DNA from: an uncultured Acetatifactor sp.
Lineage (GTDB): Bacteria; Bacillota; Clostridia; Lachnospirales; Lachnospiraceae
Length of the DNA stretch: 39,163 nt
Reading direction: 5' to 3'
Assembly: GCA_934394665.1 (NCBI GenBank)
Contig: CAKRRS010000018.1
Span: 1 to 39,163, forward strand
Position numbers and translations under genes: made by a program. A model generated the notes under the pieces. The model did no database searches, was not told the origin of the DNA, and saw only the letters and a program-made list of their open reading frames with translations. This document shows positions 16,297 to 26,673 of this stretch, piece after piece (the stretch's first letter is position 1; every line of letters starts with the position of its first letter).

Positions 16297-17608
16297 TCCT
16301 GCGCTCTCCTTCCCTTTGCAGTCGAATGTAGATGCCCTGTATAATGAAAAACATGATCATCGTCGTCATCACGGAACTTCCTCCGTAACTGATGAACGGC
16401 AGCGTGACACCTGTCAACGGAATAAATTTTGTTCCGCCGCCGATCGTTAAGAAAATCTGGAAAATATACATCATACCAATCCCATATACGATCAGCTGAT
16501 AAAATCTGTCATGAATCCGCACCGCAATACGCATCATTTCCAAAAAGCAGCTGATGCAGATCAGAATCAGACAGATTCCGAATATAACTCCCAGTTCCTC
16601 ACAAATAGAGGAAAAAATAAAGTCTGCCTCAACATACGGGATTGCCGTAGGGTTGCCTTTTAATAATCCCATGCCAAACCAGCTTCCGCTTCCGATTGCA
16701 AACAGGGACTGTGTGATCTGATATCCCTTGCTGTCAATATATTTCCAGGGATCCTGCCAGGCCAGTACCCGGACTCTGACATGATCAAACAACAGATACG
16801 CAAGATAAGAAGCCGCACCTCCACCGACAATGCCTGCCAAAAGATACAGATAACTTCTTGTTGCCGCAAATACGACAAACACAAAACCAACAAAAAATAT
16901 CAACGCACTTCCCAGATCCTTGGAAACCACCAATATAACGACATGTGCTCCTGCGACGATTGCAGTAAGAACAATCCTCTGAAAAGATACATTTTCCCAA
17001 AGTGCACCGGCCAAAAAGAACAAAAACAGAATTTTTACAAACTCTGACGGCTGGAAAGTAATTCCACCCAGAGAAAATGATATTTTCGAACCATGCGTCA
17101 CTTCTCCGAGAATCAATACTGTGCTAAGCAGGCCGATTCCCAGTGCGGCATACAGCCAGGTGATCTTTTTGAAAAAATGGATTTTCCCAAGCAGATACGG
17201 AATCAGCAGGGAAACAATTAACGAAACCAATACAATGACATATTGTCGGATTGCTTTATCAAAAGAAAGTCTCGAGACAATGCAAAGCCCGATACCTAAC
17301 AGCATACACATATTATTCAGCAAAAGTCTGTTGATATTCTCGTAGATCAAAGACACCATAGTGATCGTTGCAAATAAAAAGATCAGTATAAAAGCAAAGA
17401 AAAACAAATACTGGAAATCACCGCTCGTCAACGATAAATTCAGGAAACAGAGCACCTGCACCAAAAACATCAAAAGATCCTGCAATACAAAGATGCCCCG
17501 TCTGTATTCTCCAATCGGATAACGAAACGTATAAAAACAGCTTGCTGTATATAAAACCATAAAAAAGGCTATAAAATATTTTGATAATTCAATAACATAT
17601 TCCTGCAT
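16283..17608 (-). CDS. FtsW/RodA/SpoVE (SEDS) family glycosyltransferase
   Basis: 441 residues, about ten or more membrane spans. Family motifs: FQPSEFVKI near the middle, and PLTGVTLPFISYGGSS near the C-terminus. SEDS proteins polymerise lipid II into glycan strands and work with a class B PBP, here the next gene. Whether it serves division, elongation or sporulation cannot be decided from sequence; proximity to zapA favours division or spore cortex work. The start at 17608 is 20 bases after the U32 gene. Confidence 0.93.
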   Translation of the reverse strand: MQEYVIELSKYFIAFFMVLYTASCFYTFRYPIGEYRRGIFVLQDLLMFLVQVLCFLNLSLTSGDFQYLFFFAFILIFLFATITMVSLIYENINRLLLNNMCMLLGIGLCIVSRLSFDKAIRQYVIVLVSLIVSLLIPYLLGKIHFFKKITWLYAALGIGLLSTVLILGEVTHGSKISFSLGGITFQPSEFVKILFLFFLAGALWENVSFQRIVLTAIVAGAHVVILVVSKDLGSALIFFVGFVFVVFAATRSYLYLLAGIVGGGAASYLAYLLFDHVRVRVLAWQDPWKYIDSKGYQITQSLFAIGSGSWFGMGLLKGNPTAIPYVEADFIFSSICEELGVIFGICLILICISCFLEMMRIAVRIHDRFYQLIVYGIGMMYIFQIFLTIGGGTKFIPLTGVTLPFISYGGSSVMTTMIMFFIIQGIYIRLQREGERRNGRK

Positions 17609-17628
17609 GAACAGTAAGATACCTTTCT

Positions 17629-19905
17629 CTATTCTACGCCGCGCTTTTCATGTCCGGTGGTATATTCCGTGAAGGGAAGCTCCCCGGTGACCCCGGCAAA
17701 ATAATCCAAAATATTACGCACATCCTCTTCTGTTTCTGTAGTAAATGCAATCCGGCCGGTAACATGTCCGCTCCACTTATGAAAATCCTTGTGCAGTGAC
17801 AACGGCACACTGTTATAAATCACATTGTAACAATGAGTACAATTACGTATCACAGGAAATACTTTATGATAGCGGTCAATCAGTTCCGTAACGCCGCATC
17901 CTTCTTCCAAACGGCATTTGTCAGTCGTCTTTGTAATACAGTTCGCCGTTATCATCATGGGAATTCGACCGTAAATTACTTTCTCTGCCGGAAAATCAGC
18001 CTCCAACAAATCTCTTTGTTCTGCCCCCGTAAGCTCCAGCGGCAGACAGAAACCATCCAGATACGTTCTCCAGAAATCACGGCATACCCGGTTCCAGATA
18101 TAAAGATTATGATCTCCGTAAAGCTTCTTCTCTTCTATCTGCAGACCGGAATGTTGTTCCCATTGCTTAAGCACCCCGATCTGTTCCAAAGAAGCCACCA
18201 AAAAACCGTGAATATACTCCGTGTTTTCCTGTAGAAAAGCAGAAAGTTCCTTTAAATATTGCTGATCTTTAAGACGTAAAATCTTAGGGAACATTAAAAT
18301 ACATTGTATGCTTTTTTCTGCGATCTGCTTTAGCATCTGTGATGCTTCCGATACATTTTGCAGCAGAAAATCTGTGTCAAGATACATACGGTCGATTCTT
18401 TTGCCGGATACGGGCTCCTTCCAGAACGCAGAGCTGCATACACCGAGCCACTGTGGTCTGCTTTGTATGCTGACGGAAAAATCTTTTTTTTCATGTTGAT
18501 CCTGCTGCGTTCTTTGGGGCTTTGTTACGTCTTTCTTCTCTACACCGGCTTCCTGTTTTGCCGTATTGTGGTTTTCACCTTCTGAATCACTTTCCTGTCT
18601 CTCATAGGACAGGCCGTTTTTCAAAATGATTTGTTCTTCCAGCCCGGAAATTCCTTTTCTGCGTAATTCGTTGATTGCTTTTAACGGATAAAAGGCATTG
18701 TCACTTAACCGAAGCGTAATCTGTGCTTCGGTATAAAAGCTGGTTTCCCCCAGTTTTTCCAATTGCTTAATCACATTTTCGTGTGTAATTGGATGTTTTG
18801 TCGCCTCCTGAACAATATCGCCTTCTACCGTGACCTTGTTTTCCCCGTTTGTCAATGTCAGGCTTGCTTTTTGCCCGATTGTAAAATCCGCTTCCAGTCG
18901 TACCGGAAGCTGTAATTTATGTTCCAGATAGTGATTTCTGATACGCTCCAGCATAGCTTCATCGCTGCCGCTGTAGGCAGGACTGTCCAGCGTGACCATT
19001 TCACGTCCGTTGTGTTTATGATAATAACCGTTCTGTCTTTCGCTGCGGATATAGAGACTGGATAAAATATGCATATCCTCTTTGGAAATCTTCCAGGGAG
19101 CTTCGGGATCTGCATAATATTTATCTAGGTATTTCCGATAAACAGCAGTTACTCCGGCAGCATATTCCGGCTTTTTCATGCGTCCTTCGATTTTAAAAGA
19201 ATCAATGCCGGCTTTTATCAGCTCTGGAATATCCTCTATGGTACACATGTCCTTCAGGCTTAAGGGGTAACACTCTTTTTTCTTTGTCGCTGTTGTGTAG
19301 GGAAGCCGGCACGGCTGCGCGCATCTGCCTCTGTTTCCGCTTCTGCCGCCCAGGATACTGCTGAACAGGCATTGCCCGGAATAACAGTAACACATTGCGC
19401 CATGGATAAAGCATTCGATTTCCAATCCCGTAGTCTCTTTGATCCTACGAATTTCACGAAGACTCAATTCTCTTGCGGGAACCACACGGCATGCTCCCTG
19501 TTCTTTCAAAAAGGCAGCTCCGTATTCTCCGGTTATTGTCATCTGCGTGCTTCCGTGCAGCTCCATCCCGGGAAAATGCTCCCGTATAAAAGTAAACACG
19601 CCCATGTCCTGGATAATGACGCCGTCAAGACCGGCGCAATAATAAGGTTTCAGATAATCATATAATTCCGAAAATTCCGATTCTTTTACCAGCGTATTTA
19701 CCGTGAGATATACTTTTCTTCCAAAAAGATGGGCGTACCGGATGCAGGCAACCAGCGTCTCCTCAGAGAAATTTTCCGCATAAGCTCTGGCACCGAAACG
19801 GCTTCCACCTAAATATATCGCATCAGCCCCTGCATAAATCGCACCGTAAAAAGCATCTACGTTTCCGGCAGGTGCCAACAATTCTACTCTTTTCTCCGTA
19901 TTCAT
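17629..19905 (-). CDS. U32 family peptidase-like protein with DUF3656
   Basis: About 758 residues. The N-terminal U32 domain starts VELLAPAGN and contains the cysteine cluster C165, C172, C174, C179, C195, C199 around CFIHGAMC and GRCAQPCR. A C-terminal DUF3656-type region follows, with a variable low-complexity stretch (about 450-490) between. Characterised relatives (RlhA, TrhP) hydroxylate rRNA or tRNA rather than cut protein, and may carry an Fe-S cluster. The start chosen is ATG 19905 with CGGAGG upstream; the ATG 33 bases earlier has none. It lies between zapA and the SEDS gene. Confidence 0.9.
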   Translation of the reverse strand: MNTEKRVELLAPAGNVDAFYGAIYAGADAIYLGGSRFGARAYAENFSEETLVACIRYAHLFGRKVYLTVNTLVKESEFSELYDYLKPYYCAGLDGVIIQDMGVFTFIREHFPGMELHGSTQMTITGEYGAAFLKEQGACRVVPARELSLREIRRIKETTGLEIECFIHGAMCYCYSGQCLFSSILGGRSGNRGRCAQPCRLPYTTATKKKECYPLSLKDMCTIEDIPELIKAGIDSFKIEGRMKKPEYAAGVTAVYRKYLDKYYADPEAPWKISKEDMHILSSLYIRSERQNGYYHKHNGREMVTLDSPAYSGSDEAMLERIRNHYLEHKLQLPVRLEADFTIGQKASLTLTNGENKVTVEGDIVQEATKHPITHENVIKQLEKLGETSFYTEAQITLRLSDNAFYPLKAINELRRKGISGLEEQIILKNGLSYERQESDSEGENHNTAKQEAGVEKKDVTKPQRTQQDQHEKKDFSVSIQSRPQWLGVCSSAFWKEPVSGKRIDRMYLDTDFLLQNVSEASQMLKQIAEKSIQCILMFPKILRLKDQQYLKELSAFLQENTEYIHGFLVASLEQIGVLKQWEQHSGLQIEEKKLYGDHNLYIWNRVCRDFWRTYLDGFCLPLELTGAEQRDLLEADFPAEKVIYGRIPMMITANCITKTTDKCRLEEGCGVTELIDRYHKVFPVIRNCTHCYNVIYNSVPLSLHKDFHKWSGHVTGRIAFTTETEEDVRNILDYFAGVTGELPFTEYTTGHEKRGVE

Positions 19906-19941
19906 AGCATTCCTCCGGGCACTTTCCTCATTCTTCATTCT

Positions 19942-19972
19942 AAAACAATAGCTGCCCGTAAACGGACAGCTA
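19942..19972 (-). terminator. Terminator or attenuator after zapA
   Basis: The minus strand has a 12-bp stem ATAGCTGTCCGT/ACGGGCAGCTAT followed by TGTTTTA. It lies between zapA and the U32 gene; no promoter for the latter is visible after it, so partial read-through is likely. Confidence 0.75.
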
Positions 19973-19980
19973 TCAACTAA

Positions 19981-20382
19981 CTATTTGTCTTTTAATTCTG
20001 TCTCCAGACGTACAATTTTCTTAGCGTCTTCATTCAACTGCTTTTGCAGTTCTTTTCCCTGCTTTTCCGCATTTTCCAGCTTGATCTGTGCGGAAATCAG
20101 TTCATGCTTCAAATCATAGAGCTCTTTCTCTTTCCCTTGCAGCTCCTCTTCCAAAATGGAAATCTGCTTTTTCGCCTTAAAATAATCGTCCGCGATATTC
20201 AGCTGGAGCAATACACTTTGCTTATCCAAAGGCTGTTTCCGGAAGCTGTCGATTTTCCCGTATTCTGTGATCTTACCGTTAATGTAAGAAGCAATCTTCT
20301 GCATGTAGTCTTCACTTTCATAGCCGCTTAATGTAAAAACCTTACCGCCAATGATCACTTCTGTATCTGTCTTTGGAGACAT
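19981..20382 (-). CDS. zapA: Cell division protein ZapA
   Basis: 133 residues. The N-terminal ZapA globular domain has EVIIGGKVFTLSGYESEDYM and a following helix; residues about 60-133 form a coiled coil. ZapA bundles FtsZ filaments at midcell. The frame is open to 20487, but ATG 20382 has GAGGGG eight bases upstream and matches the family start, so the longer form is rejected. Confidence 0.92.
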   Translation of the reverse strand: MSPKTDTEVIIGGKVFTLSGYESEDYMQKIASYINGKITEYGKIDSFRKQPLDKQSVLLQLNIADDYFKAKKQISILEEELQGKEKELYDLKHELISAQIKLENAEKQGKELQKQLNEDAKKIVRLETELKDK

Positions 20383-20454
20383 GGCACACACCCCTCTTAA
20401 CACTCTTTTGAAAACACAATATATGCTATTCGTAAAAAAAATAATACAATATTT

Positions 20455-20483
20455 ATTATATATCAGAATGTATGGAGTGGCAA
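20455..20483 (-). promoter_or_regulatory. zapA promoter
   Basis: The minus strand reads TTGCCA, 17 bases, TATAAT, with a leader of about 65 bases. Confidence 0.8.
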
Positions 20484-20573
20484 GCATAATTTCAGGCTAA
20501 TGTCAGTCGATTGTCGGTTGACATCATATCGTTTTGTTATTGCTGAAGATAGATACAAAAGTCTTAGTGCTTT

Positions 20574-21563
20574 TTATTGCAAACCAAGATGATGATAGGT
20601 TAAATCCGTAACGACTCTCCCCTTTGGTGTTCTGTTCAAAAATCCATTTTTAATCAGATACGGTTCGTAGACATCCTCAATCGTACCGGCATCTTCTCCT
20701 ATGGCAGCAGCCAGAGTGTCCAGTCCTACCGGACCTCCGTCAAATTTCTCTATGATCGTTACGAGGATATTCCGGTCAATATGATCCAATCCCATTTTAT
20801 CCACGTCCATAAGATCGAGTGCGGTTCTGGCTACGTCTTCCGTAATAATGCCGTCATATTTCACCTGGGCAAAATCACGCACCCTTTTTAAGATCCTGTT
20901 GGCAAGTCGCGGAGTTCCGCGACTTCTCCTCGCCATCTCTCTGGCACCGGCAGGTTCGATTTCTACATCAAGAATCCTTGCCGAATGCATGATGATCTGC
21001 TGTAATTCATCGATCGTATAAAACTCCAGATGATGAATCATGCCAAAACGATCCCGTAAGGGAGCCGTTAACAGTCCGGCACGGGTCGTGGCACCTACCA
21101 GTGTAAATTTCGGAAGTTCCAGGCGTACCGACCTTGCACTGGATCCCTTGCCAATCATAATGTCGATACAATAATCTTCCATTGCCGGATACAACACTTC
21201 TTCTACCTGACGGTTCAGACGATGAATCTCATCTACAAACAGCAGATCACCTTCTTCCAGATTATTGAGAATGGCAGCCATTTCCCCCGGCTTTTCAATC
21301 GCCGGTCCGCTGGTTACTTTCATATGGACACCCATCTCATTGGCTATGATGCCGGCCAGCGTCGTCTTGCCAAGTCCGGGAGGACCATAGAACAATACAT
21401 GATCCAACGCATCGCCTCTTTGTTTTGCGGCGGCAATATATACTTTCAGGTTCTCCTTGACCTTGGACTGTCCGATATAATCATCCAGCATCTGTGGACG
21501 GAGCGAACCTTCCAGCTTGCTATCCTCTTCGGTTATATTTGTCTCTATCATTCTTTTTGCCAT
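20574..21563 (-). CDS. ruvB: Holliday junction helicase RuvB
   Basis: A 329-residue AAA+ motor of the RuvABC branch-migration machine. Walker A GPPGLGKT at 60-67, Walker B LLFVDEIH with D111-E112, sensor 1 GATTRAG and arginine finger region GTPRLANR are present, with the C-terminal winged helix ending the protein. It lies 14 bases after ruvA under the same LexA-box promoter. Confidence 0.98.
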   Translation of the reverse strand: MAKRMIETNITEEDSKLEGSLRPQMLDDYIGQSKVKENLKVYIAAAKQRGDALDHVLFYGPPGLGKTTLAGIIANEMGVHMKVTSGPAIEKPGEMAAILNNLEEGDLLFVDEIHRLNRQVEEVLYPAMEDYCIDIMIGKGSSARSVRLELPKFTLVGATTRAGLLTAPLRDRFGMIHHLEFYTIDELQQIIMHSARILDVEIEPAGAREMARRSRGTPRLANRILKRVRDFAQVKYDGIITEDVARTALDLMDVDKMGLDHIDRNILVTIIEKFDGGPVGLDTLAAAIGEDAGTIEDVYEPYLIKNGFLNRTPKGRVVTDLTYHHLGLQ

Positions 21564-21577
21564 AATCGTCCGACCTC

Positions 21578-22204
21578 TTAAAACAATTTCTTCAATGCTG
21601 CTTTTAAGATAGCTCCGGAATCCAATTCTTCTGCATTTTCAATCGCATTGACTGCTTTCAGACTCTCTGCCTGACCGTAACCTAATGCTACCAATGCCTC
21701 CACAGCTTCTTTTTTCTTCTCACTGTCTATTGTCAACCGGCCGACAGAAGCAATGCCATCTGCACCGCCTGCGGCAATCTCACGTGAGATCAGCGTATCA
21801 TCTATCGAAATTTTGTCTTTTAATTCCAAAATCAGGCGTCCGGCAGTCCTTGCACCGATCCCCGGTGCTTTGGAAATTGCCTTGGCATCGCCGGACATAA
21901 TGGCAAACCTAAGGGAATCCGCGTCCATGACGGACAGAATCGCCAGTGCTCCCTTCGGTCCGATTCCGCTTACCGTAATACAAAGTTTAAACATAGCCAG
22001 ATCGTTTTTGGAAAGAAATCCATATAACAAAAAGGCATCTTCCTTTACATAGGTATATGTATACAGCCGAACCTGTTCTCCCAGTCCCGGAAGTCTGGAT
22101 GCTGTATCTGCAGATATTCGGACATTATATCCGATTCCGTTCACATCGATTACTGCATTATCTTCCGTAATATCTTCAAGAATTCCGTTCACATATGCTA
22201 TCAT
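21578..22204 (-). CDS. ruvA: Holliday junction DNA-binding protein RuvA
   Basis: A 208-residue protein, normal length. The OB-fold N-terminus has YVNGILEDI and GIGYNVRIS; helix-hairpin-helix segments include [14 protein letters not shown] and [17 protein letters not shown]. The C-terminal domain that contacts RuvB is complete. RuvA holds the four-way junction and loads RuvB. A leader of about 120 bases separates the promoter from the ATG. Confidence 0.98.
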   Translation of the reverse strand: MIAYVNGILEDITEDNAVIDVNGIGYNVRISADTASRLPGLGEQVRLYTYTYVKEDAFLLYGFLSKNDLAMFKLCITVSGIGPKGALAILSVMDADSLRFAIMSGDAKAISKAPGIGARTAGRLILELKDKISIDDTLISREIAAGGADGIASVGRLTIDSEKKKEAVEALVALGYGQAESLKAVNAIENAEELDSGAILKAALKKLF

Positions 22205-22330
22205 GTAAGATTAGTCCCCGTTTCTATGTGTTATGCTTTACCGGTCTTCGATCCGCAACTCTTTCTCCGGATTCTCCCGAGGCAAAAGAACATCGAACCT
22301 TAGACGTTTCTGTTTTCTAAAGACTTTTTT

Positions 22331-22359
22331 ATCTTATCATAGCCGAACGTATGTTTCAA
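22331..22359 (-). promoter_or_regulatory. ruvAB promoter
   Basis: The minus strand reads TTGAAA, 17 bases, TAAGAT, with the LexA box at 22344-22357 covering spacer and -35. It lies directly after the stop codon of the ABC gene. Confidence 0.75.
22344..22357. promoter_or_regulatory. LexA (SOS) box of ruvAB
   Basis: The plus strand reads CGAACGTATGTTTC, which fits every position of the Bacillus-type LexA consensus CGAACRNRYGTTYC. Placed inside the promoter, it should make ruvAB DNA-damage inducible, as known in B. subtilis. Confidence 0.88.
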
Positions 22360-22366
22360 GTTTAAA

Positions 22367-24193
22367 TTAGCTCTGCATCTTTTTTAACTGATAGAACTCG
22401 CCCTTTAACGCCATCAGTTCATCATAAGTACCATATTCCGCACAATGTCCGTCAGCAATTACCGCAATCTTATCAGCATCCCGAATCGTGGATAACCTGT
22501 GTGCCACGATAAATGTCGTTCGTCCTTTTGTCAGGTTATTCAGTGCCTGCTGAATCAATTTCTCGGAGATGCTGTCAAGCGCTGAGGTTGCCTCGTCCAA
22601 TACAATCACCTTGGGGTCACGGATCAAAGCTCTGGCAATAGAGATACGCTGTCTTTGCCCTCCGGATAATTTACCGCCGTGTTCTCCCACCATCGTATCC
22701 AGTCCTTTGGGAAGAGATGCGATCAGTTCCGACAGATTTGCCGCATGGATCACCTTATCCAGTTCCTCGTCGGATACATTTTCACAGCCGTAAGTAATAT
22801 TATCACGGATTGTTCCGGAAAACAGGATGGATGTCTGCGGCACGACTGCCAGATGCTTTCTGTAGGTACGCAGATCAATTTTACTGATATCCTTTCCGTC
22901 TATCAGAACTTCTCCGCTTTCTGCCTGATTAAATCCAATTACCAGGTTCAAAATCGTCGATTTTCCGGCACCGGATTCTCCCACCAGCGCAATGGTCTCT
23001 CCGGCATCCACATGAAGGTTCAGATGGTTCAGTACCTTATGTTCGTTATTTTTATAATGAAAACAAACGTCTTTAAAATCAAAAATACCGGTTACCTGTT
23101 CCAGTTTTTCCTTACCTTCATTATCCTCGATGTCCTCCGACAGCAGTACCTCTCCGATAGAGTTCACGGACTCGATTCCCTTGGCAATGGTAGGCAGCAG
23201 GGTAACAATAGAGGACACCTGGTTTACCACAGTGGCAAAGTAACTCTGGTAAAGGGTAATGTCTCCTGCCTGGATTTTGCCGTGAAACGCCAGATATCCG
23301 GTAAATGCCAGACAGATCACCTGGAAGATCTGGAATACCGCCCAGCCGACAGAACCGAATAATGCCTGAATCAAATCCAGTTTATAACCTTTTTCTGCAA
23401 CCGTAAAAAGCTGACCACTCATCTTGGCTACTTCTTCATCCTCCAGTGCATGTGCTCTGGTGACCGGCACAAGCTCCACCATCTCCATGACTCTTGCGGA
23501 AGTCTCTTCCATTTCCTTTCGAAATTCTGTATTTCTTTTCTTCATAATATTCCGGAAGGTAACCATCGTAATCGCCGCAACCGGTGTCGTCAACAGGAAA
23601 AACACGAATACAATACGGCTCTTGCTGATTGTTACCGCCAAAGCCACGCCAATGTTCAATGCGATATTCAGGATACTTAAAAATAATTGCGTCGAAAGTC
23701 CTTCCACTGCTTCCACATCACGCATGATCTTCGACTGCAATCTGCCTGACCGGGTCTCGACGTGATACGAAATGGACAATTGCTGCAGTTTCCGGATCAA
23801 CGCCTTTCTCAGTCCCGTTTCCGCATATCTCGTCGCCAGACTTTTATAGGACGTATACAGATAGTTCATGGGAATATTTAACAAGATAAGTCCTGTCTCC
23901 AGAATCCCGTAAAGAATGATATTCCGTGCAGTATCAGGGTTATGGGATGTCACATCATTGATAATATTCGCAGTGATGATCGGCAATACCCATACACACG
24001 CATGTTTTGCAAAAAAGCAGATCACCGCCATGACAAATTTATGATAATTTCCCTTATACAGCCATACTAAGGTACGCAGCGGATGTCCCTGATTCTTCCG
24101 ATAGCATTCAATAAACCAGTTTTCCGTATCCATTTTCTGTCTGGGGGATGTCTTTGCTTCAAAATCTTTCATAGCTGCCAAAATACCTTTCAT
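22367..24193 (-). CDS. ABC exporter, fused permease and ATPase
   Basis: About 608 residues, a half-transporter that would work as a dimer. Six membrane spans cover about residues 50-340 (exporter type), then a nucleotide-binding domain: Walker A GESGAGKST at about 405-413, signature LSGGQRQR near 510, Walker B VIVLDEATS near 532, and the H-loop IVAHRLS. It resembles LmrA/BmrA-type multidrug or lipid exporters; substrate unknown. The start is uncertain: ATG 24193 is used, but an in-frame TTG at 24205 and an ATG at 24172 are possible and none has a strong ribosome site. No partner half-transporter adjoins. Confidence 0.92.
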   Translation of the reverse strand: MKGILAAMKDFEAKTSPRQKMDTENWFIECYRKNQGHPLRTLVWLYKGNYHKFVMAVICFFAKHACVWVLPIITANIINDVTSHNPDTARNIILYGILETGLILLNIPMNYLYTSYKSLATRYAETGLRKALIRKLQQLSISYHVETRSGRLQSKIMRDVEAVEGLSTQLFLSILNIALNIGVALAVTISKSRIVFVFFLLTTPVAAITMVTFRNIMKKRNTEFRKEMEETSARVMEMVELVPVTRAHALEDEEVAKMSGQLFTVAEKGYKLDLIQALFGSVGWAVFQIFQVICLAFTGYLAFHGKIQAGDITLYQSYFATVVNQVSSIVTLLPTIAKGIESVNSIGEVLLSEDIEDNEGKEKLEQVTGIFDFKDVCFHYKNNEHKVLNHLNLHVDAGETIALVGESGAGKSTILNLVIGFNQAESGEVLIDGKDISKIDLRTYRKHLAVVPQTSILFSGTIRDNITYGCENVSDEELDKVIHAANLSELIASLPKGLDTMVGEHGGKLSGGQRQRISIARALIRDPKVIVLDEATSALDSISEKLIQQALNNLTKGRTTFIVAHRLSTIRDADKIAVIADGHCAEYGTYDELMALKGEFYQLKKMQS

Positions 24194-24294
24194 AATATTA
24201 CTCAATTTTACTACACTCGATCATTCTATCGTAATTTATATGTATTTACCATCTGATTTTTGCCGTTTTTCTCTAAAAAAAACTGTTTTTTTGT

Positions 24295-24334
24295 CAAAAA
24301 AGCTGTATGGAAACAAACTCCTTTCCATACAGCT
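24295..24334 (-). terminator. ilvC terminator
   Basis: A 13-bp stem AGCTGTATGGAAA/TTTCCATACAGCT with an eight-base loop, then TTTTTTG on the minus strand. Confidence 0.92.
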
Positions 24335-24375
24335 TTCACTGTTACCTATTCATTCATATTTCCGATGGGAAATCC

Positions 24376-25452
<1,077 letters not shown>

Positions 25453-25507
25453 CTAGAGCTAACTGATAAAAATGTCTTGAAACGTTAATTATGTACAAGA
25501 GCCTCTT

Positions 25508-25523
25508 TTACAGAATGTCAATT
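25508..25523 (-). repeat. 16-base repeat, copy upstream of ilvC
   Basis: Minus-strand AATTGACATTCTGTAA, identical to 26119-26134. It overlaps the stop codon of the second ilvN and contains TTGACA, but no good -10 lies at the right distance here. Confidence 0.8.
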
Positions 25524-26036
25524 TTCAATGTAAGTAACGTTTTCAATACCTCGGCCGAGTCCTGTAATACCGGTTCTGGCGAGCTCCAGCACTTCGTATT
25601 CTTCCGTAAAACGTTGGATCAATGCATTGACTTTGCTGTGGTTACCGGTGAATTCAACGATCAGGTTCTCCGCACCGACATCAATGATTCTGGCACGGAA
25701 ATTATTGGCAAGGAACTCTACCCCTTGTCTGATCTCCAGACGTTTCTCGGGATCCACCTTCACCTTGACCAGTACCAGTTCACGGTACACACTGTCATCC
25801 GGATCCAGTTCCTTGATATCTCTGACATCCACAAGCTTTCCTACCTGCTTTTCGATCTGCTCCAGAATGTCATCATCTCCGGAGGTTACGATCGTGATTC
25901 TCGTAAAACGGGGATCCGCCGTCACACCTGCCGTAATGCTTTCGATGTTATAACCGCGTCTGGAAAACAATCCGGAAATACGGCTCAGTACACCTGAAGT
26001 GTTATCAACCAACAATTGAAATACTCTCTTCTGCAT
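25518..26036 (-). CDS. ilvN: Acetolactate synthase small subunit (second copy)
   Basis: About 172 residues. The N-terminal ACT domain has FQLLVDNTSGVLSRISGLFSRRGYNI, closely matching canonical IlvN/IlvH, and a C-terminal small-subunit domain (about 85-170) follows. The small subunit activates the TPP-dependent large subunit and gives feedback inhibition by valine. The frame starts at ATG 26066, but I prefer ATG 26036 (MQKRVFQLLV), which matches the family start; GAAAGG lies 14 bases upstream, so the start is not certain. A hairpin at 26067-26096 sits just before ATG 26066. It has its own promoter and differs clearly in sequence from the copy at 26164-26652. Confidence 0.92.
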   Translation of the reverse strand: MQKRVFQLLVDNTSGVLSRISGLFSRRGYNIESITAGVTADPRFTRITIVTSGDDDILEQIEKQVGKLVDVRDIKELDPDDSVYRELVLVKVKVDPEKRLEIRQGVEFLANNFRARIIDVGAENLIVEFTGNHSKVNALIQRFTEEYEVLELARTGITGLGRGIENVTYIEN

Positions 26037-26103
26037 GAAAAAATTACACAACCTTTCGTATTTCATCAGCTGCTTTTACTTTTCTTGCAGCAACTGTATT
26101 TTT

Positions 26104-26132
26104 AATATAGCAAGATGATTACAGAATGTCAA
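26104..26132 (-). promoter_or_regulatory. Promoter of the second ilvN
   Basis: The minus strand reads TTGACA (consensus), 17 bases, TATATT. The -35 is part of the 16-base repeat at 26119-26134. Confidence 0.85.
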
Positions 26133-26134
26133 TT
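26119..26134 (-). repeat. 16-base repeat, copy upstream of ilvN
   Basis: Minus-strand AATTGACATTCTGTAA, identical to 25508-25523. Here it supplies the -35 of a strong promoter. Confidence 0.85.
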
Positions 26135-26163
26135 AGTGAATTTAACATTATGTTTGATGTATT

Positions 26164-26652
26164 TTAATCATCATTCTCGGTGCATTTTGATAATGCAAGG
26201 GTGCCGGTTCTGGCTACTTCCACAATACTAATGGATTGCAGCATTTTGATCAGAGTATCGATTTTCTCCGGAGCATCGCAGATTTGCAGCATCATATAGT
26301 GTTTGGACATATCCACGATCTCTGTTTTCATAATGTCGCATATTTCTATGATATCCCTACGATTATTCTTGTTATATTTAACTTTTAATAACATTAATTC
26401 CCGTGTATAACACTGTTCCTGGGATAACGTCTTCACTTTGATAACATCCAGTTTTTTATTCAGCTGTTTTTCAATCTGTTCCAAAGTACGCTCATCGCCG
26501 GAGCTTACGATCGTCATGCAGGATACGGCTGCGTCATCCGTCTCTCCCACGGCAAGACTGTCAATATTGAAACATCTTCTTGAAAACAATCCGGCTACTT
26601 TACACAGGACACCGGAACGGTTCTCTACCAGTACGGAATATATTCTTTTCAT
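26164..26652 (-). CDS. ilvN: Acetolactate synthase small subunit (first copy)
   Basis: 162 residues with an N-terminal ACT domain (YSVLVENRSGVLCKVAGLFSRR) and the typical second ACT-like domain (about 75-155). It lies 21 bases after ilvB with a good AGGAGG, so it is probably the cognate regulatory subunit of that large subunit. It shares the core motif SGVL-x4-GLFSRR with the next gene but differs over most of its length. Confidence 0.92.
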   Translation of the reverse strand: MKRIYSVLVENRSGVLCKVAGLFSRRCFNIDSLAVGETDDAAVSCMTIVSSGDERTLEQIEKQLNKKLDVIKVKTLSQEQCYTRELMLLKVKYNKNNRRDIIEICDIMKTEIVDMSKHYMMLQICDAPEKIDTLIKMLQSISIVEVARTGTLALSKCTENDD

Positions 26653-26673
26653 TTACGTCCAGCCTCCTCTTTC

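Noticed and set aside
22205..22330. Possible small gene or riboswitch in the ruvA leader
   Set aside because: No ORF with a ribosome site and no recognised conserved RNA element; it is best read as a plain leader.
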